Of a stretch of 5,732 nucleotides of DNA, positions 1-5,732 are shown in pieces. Source of the stretch: Gemmatimonadota bacterium (GTDB taxonomy: Bacteria; Gemmatimonadota; Gemmatimonadetes; Longimicrobiales; UBA6960); NCBI GenBank assembly GCA_022564535.1, contig JADFLD010000153.1:1-5732 (forward strand), written 5' to 3'. Position 1 is the first letter of the stretch, and every line of letters begins with the position of its first letter. The translations under genes and the position numbers were made by a program. A model generated the notes under the pieces. The model had not been told where the DNA came from, ran no database searches, and worked only from the letters and a program-made list of their open reading frames with translations.

Positions 1-1589
1 GTCGTATAGATCTCCCAATCAGCGTCGAGTTGGGACTGGAACACGATTTGACTGCCGTCGGGTGACCATGCGGGATTCGCGTCGTACTCGGAGTTGTCGG
101 TCAATTGCACGATGTCGGCGCCGTCCGCAGCCATCGAGTACAGGTCCCAGTTGTTGGTGCCCACCGGTGCGAACAGGAAGGCGATCCGCGAACCATCCGG
201 CGAGTACGTCGCGTCCCATTCGCCGTCGGACGTGTTCGTAAGGCGGGTCGGAGTCCCCGAGCCATCGGCGTTCTTCACGTAGAGCTCCCAGTTCCCATCA
301 CGCTCCGATGCGAACGCGACCTGTGAGCGGTCGGGAGACAGTGACGGGTCGTCATCGTCCGCGGCGTCGTCGGTGACCTGGACGAGATTGCCGCCGTGCG
401 GGTCCATCGTGAAGACATCCAGGTTCCCTGTCCGGTCACTGACGAACACGATCCGGGACGGGTCGATCGGCGCCACCGCCTCGACGAGTCTCGTCGGAAT
501 GTACGCGAGCCCGTCCAGTGGCTCGTCACTCGAAGCGGCGTGCGTCAGCTCCGCGGTCGCGCGATCTACCGTCGCGAGGTAGCTCGGGTGGTGCCTACTT
601 ACTCGGCTGATCGCGAACACGGTGCCGTCGCTTTCGCGTGTGGCCATCGAGCGGATGGTGGAGCTAATCACAGAGGGTGGGAATCCGGTGAGCGCCGGAA
701 CACCGAGAGGCGTGGTCACCTCCGTGTCGAGATCCACCACGATGAGGTCGTTACTGCCGCCGATATAGAGTAAGCCGTCATTCGAAAACGTCAGCCCCTT
801 GCCCGAACTATCATCGCCGAGCCCGAAGAAGACTTCGCTCACCGAGCCAGTCGTCATGTCGAGCTCGAAGAGACCCCCACTCCCGTCCGCCACCGTCGTG
901 TAGACTCTTCCCGTAACCGGGTGGACCGCGAGCCCCGCGACGGCGCTAATCGTCTCACCCGGATCGGAAAGAAACGTGGAGACGCCCGTCGCAGCGTCGA
1001 AGGTGTGCACGCAACCGAAGCACTCGCTTTTTCCTCCAAAGCCGAACCACCACTGCTCCGTCCCCCACACCCAGCCCATCGAGCTTATCACGCCGATCGA
1101 CACCATCGCGCCCGATCCGTCGTCCGTAACGGGAACGAAGAGCCGGGTCATCTCTCCTCTGGCTACGTCCACGACGTAGACCGTGCCCTCGCGGTCGGTC
1201 GCGAGGAGCGTCATGTCCTCGGTGATGTGCATACAGGCGAGAGTGAAGGACACCGTGGCGGTCTCGTTCGCGACGACCGTCACCGATTGGGGATTGGACT
1301 CGGACACCGAGCAGTTGGACGCGATTCCTCCGAGCGTGACCGAGTGCGATCCGACCGAAAGGCCCGTGAGCGTCACGCTGCCATTCACGTCGACCTCCTG
1401 CACCACGGCGCTCGCAGTGGCCGTATATCCATCCGGGTCGAGGGGGAGGCCCGTGGTCGCCACCGAAACCGTGATCGAACCGGTTTGAGATTCCGGCTGC
1501 GGTTCGGGCTCAGAACTCGCTTCCGAGCAGCCCGCGATGAGCACGGTAGCAAGGAGCGCGATGTACTGACGTCTGATGCGTGCCCTCAT
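1..1589 (-). CDS. Secreted lipoprotein with Ig-like domain and PD40/TolB-type beta-propeller repeats (partial, C-terminus off left edge)
   Basis: The frame is open from ATG at 1589 to the window edge, giving 529 complete codons with no stop. It opens with a lipoprotein signal: basic residues at 2-7, a hydrophobic stretch at 10-19 and a lipobox I-A-G-C with Cys21 as the lipidation site, then an S/E/P-rich linker (22-35). Residues 37-119 form an Ig-like beta domain with D51-P-D-G-Y, V68-N-G-S and a possible disulfide pair, Cys93 and Cys119. Residues 125-366 read as short beta-propeller-type strands (such as T136-V-Y-V-V-D and R228-V-Y), with a Trp-rich patch (173-181) and C190-F-G-C193. From about 379 come PD40/TolB-like repeats: S418-P-D, S463-P-D-G and S509-P-D-G, each followed by a hydrophobic strand and then W-E-L-Y, W-D-L-Y or W-E-I-Y. 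Such repeats are usually extracytoplasmic binding or scaffold surfaces, so no enzymatic role can be assigned. It starts 83 bp after the M14 gene and may share its transcript. Confidence 0.88.
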   Translation of the reverse strand, partial: MRARIRRQYIALLATVLIAGCSEASSEPEPQPESQTGSITVSVATTGLPLDPDGYTATASAVVQEVDVNGSVTLTGLSVGSHSVTLGGIASNCSVSESNPQSVTVVANETATVSFTLACMHITEDMTLLATDREGTVYVVDVARGEMTRLFVPVTDDGSGAMVSIGVISSMGWVWGTEQWWFGFGGKSECFGCVHTFDAATGVSTFLSDPGETISAVAGLAVHPVTGRVYTTVADGSGGLFELDMTTGSVSEVFFGLGDDSSGKGLTFSNDGLLYIGGSNDLIVVDLDTEVTTPLGVPALTGFPPSVISSTIRSMATRESDGTVFAISRVSRHHPSYLATVDRATAELTHAASSDEPLDGLAYIPTRLVEAVAPIDPSRIVFVSDRTGNLDVFTMDPHGGNLVQVTDDAADDDDPSLSPDRSQVAFASERDGNWELYVKNADGSGTPTRLTNTSDGEWDATYSPDGSRIAFLFAPVGTNNWDLYSMAADGADIVQLTDNSEYDANPAWSPDGSQIVFQSQLDADWEIYT

Positions 1590-1672
1590 CTGTATCCTTC
1601 CAAAGGGCCTGACCAGCCGCGGCGTTCCGCAAGCCCACCGCGTGCGAGCCACCGTACTTCTTCAACAGCCTT
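1590..1672. other. Intergenic gap between M14 peptidase and lipoprotein genes
   Basis: This 83-bp stretch is GC-rich and holds the lipoprotein ribosome binding site. I see only short, imperfect complementarity (a CCGCGG palindrome near 1617-1622) and no stem followed by a T-run, so there is no evidence of a terminator. No convincing -35/-10 pair is visible. Read-through from the peptidase genes is therefore possible. Confidence 0.5.
1596..1601 (-). promoter_or_regulatory. Ribosome binding site of the lipoprotein gene
   Basis: On the minus strand the sequence reads GGAAGG, then a 6-nt spacer, then ATG at 1589. This purine-rich site, together with a lipoprotein signal that begins directly at that ATG, fixes the start. 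No better start lies upstream. Confidence 0.65.
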
Positions 1673-3451
1673 CTAGCGCACCGCCACGGTCACGCTGACC
1701 GTTCCCCCCTTCAGGGCCGAGTACGTCACAGTCATGTCGCCACGACCCCGCACCAAATACTCGATCGTCTTCGTGGTCCGGCCCGCGTGCCCGCTCCGCA
1801 CCATGATCCGGTCCAACTCCTCCTGATCGATGAGCTGCGTAGGGCCGGGACGATTCTTGTCCGCTACCCAGCCGACCGCGATGATCTCGACGTCGCCGTC
1901 GACTGTAATCAAGTCCGGCCGCACCACGTTGTTCTCTTGGGCGCGGGCGGTGATGGTGGGTATCAGACGCTCGTTGGTGATGTCGATTCGCACGCGGTAC
2001 ACGTCTCCGTCGACACGCTCGACCGAAGTCTCACCCATGGACATCAGCGGCATCATGTCGGCGTGGTATAGCGTAAACGCCATGTTGCGATGGAAGAGCT
2101 CCATGCTCATGAAGCGTGGATTCACGCGCCCGCTGAGCTTCTTCCATCCCCCCAACTCGACCGGCCCGAACTGGGGATGATCGAAGGGTGCCCAGTCAAC
2201 GAACTCATCGCCGAATTCCAGGAAGTCGTCGAAGAAGAACCGCGACCTCTGCCCACTGATCGGCTGACGCGGATCCTGCTGCTGCTCCTGAAGCAGAGGG
2301 CTGTTGAAGTACTGACCGCCGTTCCAGAGCTCGTTCGAGAAGCTGACGATGCCAAGCCCGTCGTTCGTCCAATCGATCGAGCCGCCATGCACCGTGTACA
2401 GCCCCTGCCAGATCACGAGGTAGTCGTAATAGGGGAGCATGCGCTCTCCGAACTCGCCGAGCTCGTCGTAGACCCGGATATCGGACTGCGGATAACGCCC
2501 CTGCCACGCTGCTCCCGGGCCGCGCAGGATCATGCCTCCGGAATTGTGGAACGACTGGAAGCCGGCAATGTTCGGACGCGCAGCCATGAAGTCGTTGATG
2601 GACCGTGCCTCCGGCAACTCGAACGGGTAGTTCATCGAACCACCTTGGACGTAGTTCGGTTGCCAGTCCGACGCGTAGTTCCGATTCGGATCATATCCGC
2701 CAACCGGGTCCTCGTTGACCAACCCGTCACCGTCGTCGTCGATGCCCTCCGAGCCCAGCAGAACCCAGTCGCCGACTTCGCCGGGCGGCACCCGCTCCAT
2801 GATTCGCGAATCCAGCGCGCTCACCCGGTGCGTGCCTTCCCCGGGGGTGTACTTCCGCATCTGCTCGATCACGCCGTTGCCGTTCAGGTCGTTCGGGCCG
2901 TCCTCGTCGAACGCCCCGTCCCCATCCGAATCGACAGGAATGTGGCCCGTGCGCGCTCCCGACCCATGCCCGTCCATGAAGTAGTCGCGGCCATCCGGAT
3001 TGACGGTCGGTAGCAGGTAGAACACGCGCTCGTCCACGAGTCGCGTGATCTCATCGAGGCGGCCGTAGTTTTCCATGAGATACCAGATGGTGTAGAGGAC
3101 CACCTCAGCACCCTGGATCTCGTTTCCATGCACATTGGCCTCGATAAACATCGCGGCCTTGCCCTCTTCGGGCCCTGTCGCGGGGTTGTTGATTGTCATG
3201 AGCCACATCTCGCGACCCCCGTAACTCGTCCCGATGGACTGTAGATCCAGGAACTCCGGCCAAGTGCGCTCCATGAGCTGCATGCGCTCGCCCAGCTCGT
3301 CGTGATCGAGCCAGCGATCCCACGTGAGATCGAGCGTGTGCTCAGGGTCCGAGCCGCGTTGCTGCGCAGCCACCGGAGCGGCAACCATCGATGACACCAG
3401 CGCCAAGACAGCGAACCCGAGGACGTTCCGTCCGAAGATCATCGTCGTCAT
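1673..3451 (-). CDS. Secreted M14-family zinc carboxypeptidase, active site apparently intact
   Basis: This 592-residue protein probably hydrolyses peptide or amide bonds at chain ends outside the inner membrane; its true substrate is unknown. Residues 1-29 are a Sec signal peptide (hydrophobic 11-28, likely cleavage at V-A-A before Q30). The M14 signatures are in order: H108-G-N-E111 (first two zinc ligands), N151-P-D-G, D254-P-N-R-N (the substrate-binding Arg257/Asn258 type), F301-H302-N-S-G-G (third zinc ligand) and S372-N-E374-L-W (candidate general base). The H302 to E374 spacing resembles that of classical carboxypeptidases. Acidic calcium-loop-like inserts lie at 174-196 and 236-254. 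The catalytic part is followed by a Gln-rich linker (388-401) and a beta-rich C-terminal domain (about 415-592) shared with the upstream paralogue. ATG 3451 lies 4 nt after the upstream stop, so the two are very likely co-transcribed and translationally coupled. Family assignment is firm; specificity is not. Confidence 0.94.
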   Translation of the reverse strand: MTTMIFGRNVLGFAVLALVSSMVAAPVAAQQRGSDPEHTLDLTWDRWLDHDELGERMQLMERTWPEFLDLQSIGTSYGGREMWLMTINNPATGPEEGKAAMFIEANVHGNEIQGAEVVLYTIWYLMENYGRLDEITRLVDERVFYLLPTVNPDGRDYFMDGHGSGARTGHIPVDSDGDGAFDEDGPNDLNGNGVIEQMRKYTPGEGTHRVSALDSRIMERVPPGEVGDWVLLGSEGIDDDGDGLVNEDPVGGYDPNRNYASDWQPNYVQGGSMNYPFELPEARSINDFMAARPNIAGFQSFHNSGGMILRGPGAAWQGRYPQSDIRVYDELGEFGERMLPYYDYLVIWQGLYTVHGGSIDWTNDGLGIVSFSNELWNGGQYFNSPLLQEQQQDPRQPISGQRSRFFFDDFLEFGDEFVDWAPFDHPQFGPVELGGWKKLSGRVNPRFMSMELFHRNMAFTLYHADMMPLMSMGETSVERVDGDVYRVRIDITNERLIPTITARAQENNVVRPDLITVDGDVEIIAVGWVADKNRPGPTQLIDQEELDRIMVRSGHAGRTTKTIEYLVRGRGDMTVTYSALKGGTVSVTVAVR

Positions 3452-3455
3452 CGGT

Positions 3456-5420
3456 CTACCTCAGCGTGACGGTTGCGGTGTCGGTGCCACCCTTTTGCGA
3501 GCGCACCCAAATCTCGATCGACTGCCCGGTGTTGCCGCGGATCACCCAGGAGAAGCCGGCGCGTGAGCCCGACCCTTCCAGACGCGGTACCCTGCTCGAC
3601 TTGGCATCGCCCGTGAGGATCGCGTCGGCGTCCACCTGAATGCGAACGATGGTCGGCTGCACGGACCGCGAAACCACACCATGTCGAAGCGATGTCGGGA
3701 AGAAACCCGAATTTTCGATTTCGACGCTGACCGTGAACACGCCGCCGCCATGCGCCGTGACGCTCGTCTCCACGATGTTGACGCGCGGTAGCATTTCGGC
3801 GAGCCGCACGACGAACGCGCCGTGCTGACGGCCGAGCTCGGGAAGCTGCTCCGCCGGCGGGTTCGTGGTGGCGTACGGAACGAAGCCTCCGATCTCGACC
3901 GATCCGAGGTCGGGATGTTCAAACGGCGACCAATCCGCGAAAACCTCGATCCCCGCCCCCTCCATCGCCTCGAGCAACTTCGCATCCAGGCTCCCGTCTG
4001 AACCGCCCCCTGCCCTTCCGCGTCGCGAGGCCGCGTCCTCGTCACCGGGGGACTCCTCGTCACCGGGGTCCTCCTCATCGCTGGGGTCCTCATCATCAAC
4101 GGGAGACTCCTCATCACCGGGGGACTCCTCATCGCCCGAGTCCTCGTCGTCGGGTGCGGCTTCCGGTATTCCCCACCCCTGGGTGCTGAACGCCGGGATA
4201 CCGAATTGAAAATAGGCGACCTGGAAGAACGCTCCCTCCGCCTTCCGGTTGACACCGACTTCGGTGATTCCCGTGATCTCCTTGTACGCTTCAGAGACCG
4301 CGGAGAAGTACTCGAGGTCCTCTTGGTTGACGGTTACCGCGGGGCGGCGACCCGACTGCGGGTCGTTGTCCGAGCCAGGCTGCGCGCCTCGTATGGGCGC
4401 GCCTCGCGCGCCGGTGGCTCCGCCACCACCGAATCTGAATCCGAATCCGAAGCCCCCGCCGCCGCCGCCGAACACGCCGTTGGTGAGGACGTCGGAGGTG
4501 GCCTCAGCTGCGAAGGCGACCAAGTCGATCACGCTCGCGTCGGCGAGGCGGCCGGCGGCATCCGGAGTCGTCACCAAGTTGTCCGAATGGCCGAACGTGA
4601 GGACTGCGCCTATGTGGCGATTAGCGGCCAGAAAATCCATCAACCCCCGGGACTCGGGTTCGCTCACCATGTTCAGCCCCGCGTCTGCCTGGTAGTACGG
4701 GTGCTCATGTTGGAAGTTGCGGTCGAGATCGACGCCGCCGACGCCATCCTCGTTCAGGAATCCGTCCCCGTCCGAGTCCACTCCTTCGGTATAGAGCGTG
4801 TGCGTCCCCGTCTCGCCTTCCGCCTTGTCCGCCCGCTTCATCAGTCGCGAATCATCCGGATGCAGCATGAATTCTCCGGAAGGATCGAGGACACGCATGA
4901 GCGTGATCAGGCCGTCGCCATTCAGGTCCTCACCGGGATCCTCGTCGAACCGTCCGTCGTTGTCGTCGTCGTACGAGAACCCGTTTCCCGTCGCGTCACG
5001 GAGGACCGACGCGAACATCGCCTCCGCTCCATCGGGGTTCAGTCTCGGCACCACGTAGACCATCTGGCCCGTCAGCACCGATGCTGCACTCGCATCGTCG
5101 AGGAGGAATCGGATGATCTCAAGGGCCAGCTGGCTCCCCACCACGTGATCGCCAGCAAGGTTACCGACCACGAGCACGGCCGGACGCTCGTCCACGGGAA
5201 TGCCCGTCGGATTGCCCACTTCGACGAGCCAGACCTCTCGACCTTCGTGCGACGTGGCGATCGAACGCATGCTCGCGTTCCCACTGCCGTTCGCGAGGGA
5301 CCGAAGCTCACGGGTGAGTGCCTGGTAGTCGAGGTACTCGCTCGACTGGGCTTGGAGTCCCCCGGAACCCACGAGTACCACCGCCGTCACCGCCACTCCG
5401 CACATCCATCCTCTCCGCAC
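3456..5420 (-). CDS. Secreted M14 carboxypeptidase homologue, probable pseudo-peptidase
   Basis: I place the start at GTG 5420, giving 654 residues. It lies 7 nt after a strong AAGGAG and gives a compact Sec signal peptide (R2-R-G, hydrophobic 8-20, cleavage near L-Q-A before Q25). An in-frame TTG at 5498 would add 26 poorly suited residues. Alignment by eye with the downstream paralogue is clear at N128-P-D-G, D231-L-D-R-N, P255-E-S-R, W497-S-P-F and the C-terminal K-G-G-T. The catalytic positions differ: the H-x-x-E zinc pair is A89-G-D-H92, the third ligand His is G277 (with a His next door at 278), and the catalytic Glu is Q414. Hydrolysis by the usual M14 mechanism is therefore unlikely. 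Calcium-loop-like acidic segments sit at 151-171 and 213-231, a Gly/Phe-rich insert at 318-334, an acidic hexapeptide repeat at 424-462 and a beta-rich domain at about 490-654. It may bind peptides or regulate its partner; that is inference. Confidence 0.9.
   Translation of the reverse strand: MRRGWMCGVAVTAVVLVGSGGLQAQSSEYLDYQALTRELRSLANGSGNASMRSIATSHEGREVWLVEVGNPTGIPVDERPAVLVVGNLAGDHVVGSQLALEIIRFLLDDASAASVLTGQMVYVVPRLNPDGAEAMFASVLRDATGNGFSYDDDNDGRFDEDPGEDLNGDGLITLMRVLDPSGEFMLHPDDSRLMKRADKAEGETGTHTLYTEGVDSDGDGFLNEDGVGGVDLDRNFQHEHPYYQADAGLNMVSEPESRGLMDFLAANRHIGAVLTFGHSDNLVTTPDAAGRLADASVIDLVAFAAEATSDVLTNGVFGGGGGGFGFGFRFGGGGATGARGAPIRGAQPGSDNDPQSGRRPAVTVNQEDLEYFSAVSEAYKEITGITEVGVNRKAEGAFFQVAYFQFGIPAFSTQGWGIPEAAPDDEDSGDEESPGDEESPVDDEDPSDEEDPGDEESPGDEDAASRRGRAGGGSDGSLDAKLLEAMEGAGIEVFADWSPFEHPDLGSVEIGGFVPYATTNPPAEQLPELGRQHGAFVVRLAEMLPRVNIVETSVTAHGGGVFTVSVEIENSGFFPTSLRHGVVSRSVQPTIVRIQVDADAILTGDAKSSRVPRLEGSGSRAGFSWVIRGNTGQSIEIWVRSQKGGTDTATVTLR
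3458..3462 (-). promoter_or_regulatory. Ribosome binding site embedded in the end of the upstream M14 gene
   Basis: The minus strand reads GAGGT, overlapping the last Arg codon and the TAG stop of the upstream gene. There are 7 nt between GAGG and the ATG at 3451. A site buried in the preceding coding end, with a 4-nt intergenic gap, is the usual arrangement for translational coupling. It supports M1 over the in-frame ATG at codon 4. Confidence 0.65.
4035..4151 (-). repeat. 18-bp in-frame tandem repeat encoding an acidic hexapeptide array
   Basis: Six 18-bp units run head to tail (4035-4052, 4053-4070, 4071-4088, 4089-4106, 4107-4124, 4125-4142) plus a partial unit. The plus-strand consensus is close to CTCCTCATCACCGGGGGA. 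Translated on the minus strand each unit gives a version of D-E-E-S-P-G (residues 424-462), with variants such as P-V-D-D-E-D. The array lies between the degenerate active-site region and the C-terminal domain, so it is probably a flexible, highly negatively charged linker. Period and frame are preserved throughout, which is expected for an array changing by whole-unit gain or loss. Confidence 0.88.
4419..4472 (-). repeat. Low-complexity Gly/Phe-rich insert (CCG run and GAATCC repeats)
   Basis: The plus strand shows GAATCT-GAATCC-GAATCC in tandem (4431-4448), then a run of CCG triplets near 4455-4470. On the minus strand this encodes six Gly, then alternating Phe and Gly with one Arg (324-330), then four Gly (331-334). 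The active paralogue has no such segment at the matching place between the third zinc-ligand position and the catalytic Glu position, so it is an insertion in a surface loop of the degenerate homologue. Confidence 0.8.
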
Positions 5421-5522
5421 GACTCCACTCCTTGCAATGGGTAGGGCGTGCAGACTAACCCGCCCTCGTGGATAGGGCCACATGGGGTTCTGAACCAATC
5501 GCAGCGCTCGACTGGGGCGCTC
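5421..5522. other. Intergenic region between permease gene and M14 pair, probable leader or promoter region
   Basis: This 102-bp region holds the AAGGAG site and an 11-bp inverted repeat GGTTCTGAACC (5486-5496, 5-bp arms around one base), which could be a small operator or chance. A 5-bp GC stem (AGCGC at 5503-5507, GCGCT at 5517-5521) follows the permease stop codon but has no T-run. I cannot assign a -10/-35 pair with confidence. Confidence 0.4.
5428..5433 (-). promoter_or_regulatory. Strong Shine-Dalgarno that decides the start of the upstream M14 homologue
   Basis: The minus strand reads AAGGAG, then 7 nt, then GTG at 5420. The TTG at 5498 and the ATG at 5483 in the same frame have no purine-rich site at a suitable distance. 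Starting at GTG also places the basic and hydrophobic parts of the signal peptide immediately at the N-terminus. Confidence 0.75.
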
Positions 5523-5732
5523 TTACGTCAGCGCCTTGCGCACCCGAGCCGACCCCCACTCCGCCAATCCGACGGCCCCCAGGATGACGAGCAGAATGAC
5601 GCTGACCCGCGACCAGGCGAGTGCGTCGATCGAGGCCTGGAGCGCCATACCGATTCCACCCGCACCCACGAGACCGAGGATCGTGGCCTCCCGGATGTTG
5701 ATCTCCCAGCGGTATACGCTGACGCCGGCCAT
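5523..5732 (-). CDS. phnE: Phosphonate ABC transporter permease PhnE, C-terminal fragment (N-terminus off right edge)
   Basis: The last 69 codons and the TAA stop (5525-5523) are present. The visible segment reads Y-R-W-E-I-N-I-R at fragment residues 7-14, then A-T-I-L-G-L-V-G-A-G-G-I-G (16-28). These are the conserved cytoplasmic loop of PhnE-type permeases, which contacts the ATPase subunit PhnC. A hydrophobic stretch at about 43-58 is the last membrane helix, followed by a short basic tail (R-V-R-K). In the PhnCDE system this inner-membrane protein forms the channel that imports phosphonates or related phosphorus compounds captured by PhnD. The ATG at the very edge lies inside the conserved region and is almost certainly not the real start. 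A related importer for phosphite or phosphate esters is possible, because the ligand is set by the binding protein, which is not in view. It is separated by 102 bp from the M14 genes, with no functional link visible. Confidence 0.86.
   Translation of the reverse strand: MAGVSVYRWEINIREATILGLVGAGGIGMALQASIDALAWSRVSVILLVILGAVGLAEWGSARVRKALT

Noticed and set aside
921..1676. 251-codon plus-strand open frame across the lipoprotein start region
   Set aside because: It overlaps the lipoprotein gene on the opposite strand and the intergenic gap. Its composition is Arg/His-rich, typical of a shadow frame.
2090..3013. 307-codon plus-strand open frame opposite the intact M14 gene
   Set aside because: It mirrors a gene with clear catalytic motifs, has no signal or domain of its own and has no credible ribosome binding site.
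4035..4151. CRISPR array or regulatory DNA repeat
   Set aside because: The 18-bp units abut without spacers and keep the reading frame of the host gene, so this is a protein-level tandem repeat.
4206..5444. 412-codon open frame on the plus strand opposite the upstream M14 homologue
   Set aside because: It is fully antisense to a well-supported gene. Its translation is Arg/Val/His-rich with no recognisable motif, as expected for an opposite-strand frame in GC-rich coding DNA.
5421..5498. N-terminal extension of the upstream M14 homologue from a TTG at 5498 or an ATG at 5483
   Set aside because: There is no ribosome binding site for either, and the extra residues would bury the signal peptide. 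The GTG at 5420 has AAGGAG at 7 nt and a proper signal peptide.
5466..5498. Possible promoter with TTGGTT followed about 17 bp later by CTATCC
   Set aside because: The -10 match is poor, and the sigma-factor consensus of this organism is unknown. It is not distinguishable from chance.
5503..5521. Hairpin AGCGC...GCGCT after the permease stop, as a terminator
   Set aside because: The stem has only 5 bp with a 9-nt loop, and no T-run follows on the minus strand.
5523..5732. A complete small protein starting at the ATG on the right edge
   Set aside because: The sequence begins inside the conserved PhnE loop, so this is a fragment of a longer gene rather than a 69-residue protein.

Overview
The window looks like a piece of a GC-rich bacterial chromosome with all supported genes on the minus strand, so the biological reading order is right to left. 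Three traits point, by inference only, to a Gemmatimonadota-like organism (probably an environmental or marine lineage). There is a secreted lipoprotein whose first domain has the 'D-P-D-G-Y ... V-N-G-S-V-T-L-T-G-L ... N-C-S-V' Ig-like pattern I associate with that phylum. There are large secreted M14 carboxypeptidases with calcium-loop inserts. The codons are strongly GC-biased. No rRNA or other phylogenetic marker is present to confirm this.

Layout, in transcription order. (1) 5732-5523: the C-terminal 69 codons of a phosphonate-type ABC transporter permease (PhnE), entering from the right edge. (2) A 102-bp intergenic region (5522-5421) with a strong Shine-Dalgarno at its end. (3) 5420-3456: a secreted M14 carboxypeptidase homologue of 654 residues, from a GTG start, in which every zinc ligand and the catalytic glutamate appear substituted. 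It also carries a Gly/Phe-rich insert and an acidic hexapeptide tandem repeat. (4) 3451-1673: after only 4 nt, a secreted M14 metallocarboxypeptidase of 592 residues with an apparently intact active site. (5) An 83-bp gap. (6) 1589 to beyond position 1: a lipoprotein with an Ig-like domain, a beta-propeller-like middle part and C-terminal PD40/TolB-type repeats, cut by the left edge after 529 residues.

The central point of interest is the tandem pair: a probable pseudo-peptidase translated just ahead of, and probably coupled to, its catalytically competent paralogue. Both have Sec signal peptides, the same C-terminal domain and the same dockerin/TSP3-like acidic loops, so they probably act together outside the cytoplasmic membrane. 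The lipoprotein downstream may belong to the same transcription unit. The permease fragment looks like an unrelated upstream neighbour. No RNA genes, CRISPR arrays, insertion sequences or convincing intrinsic terminators were seen.
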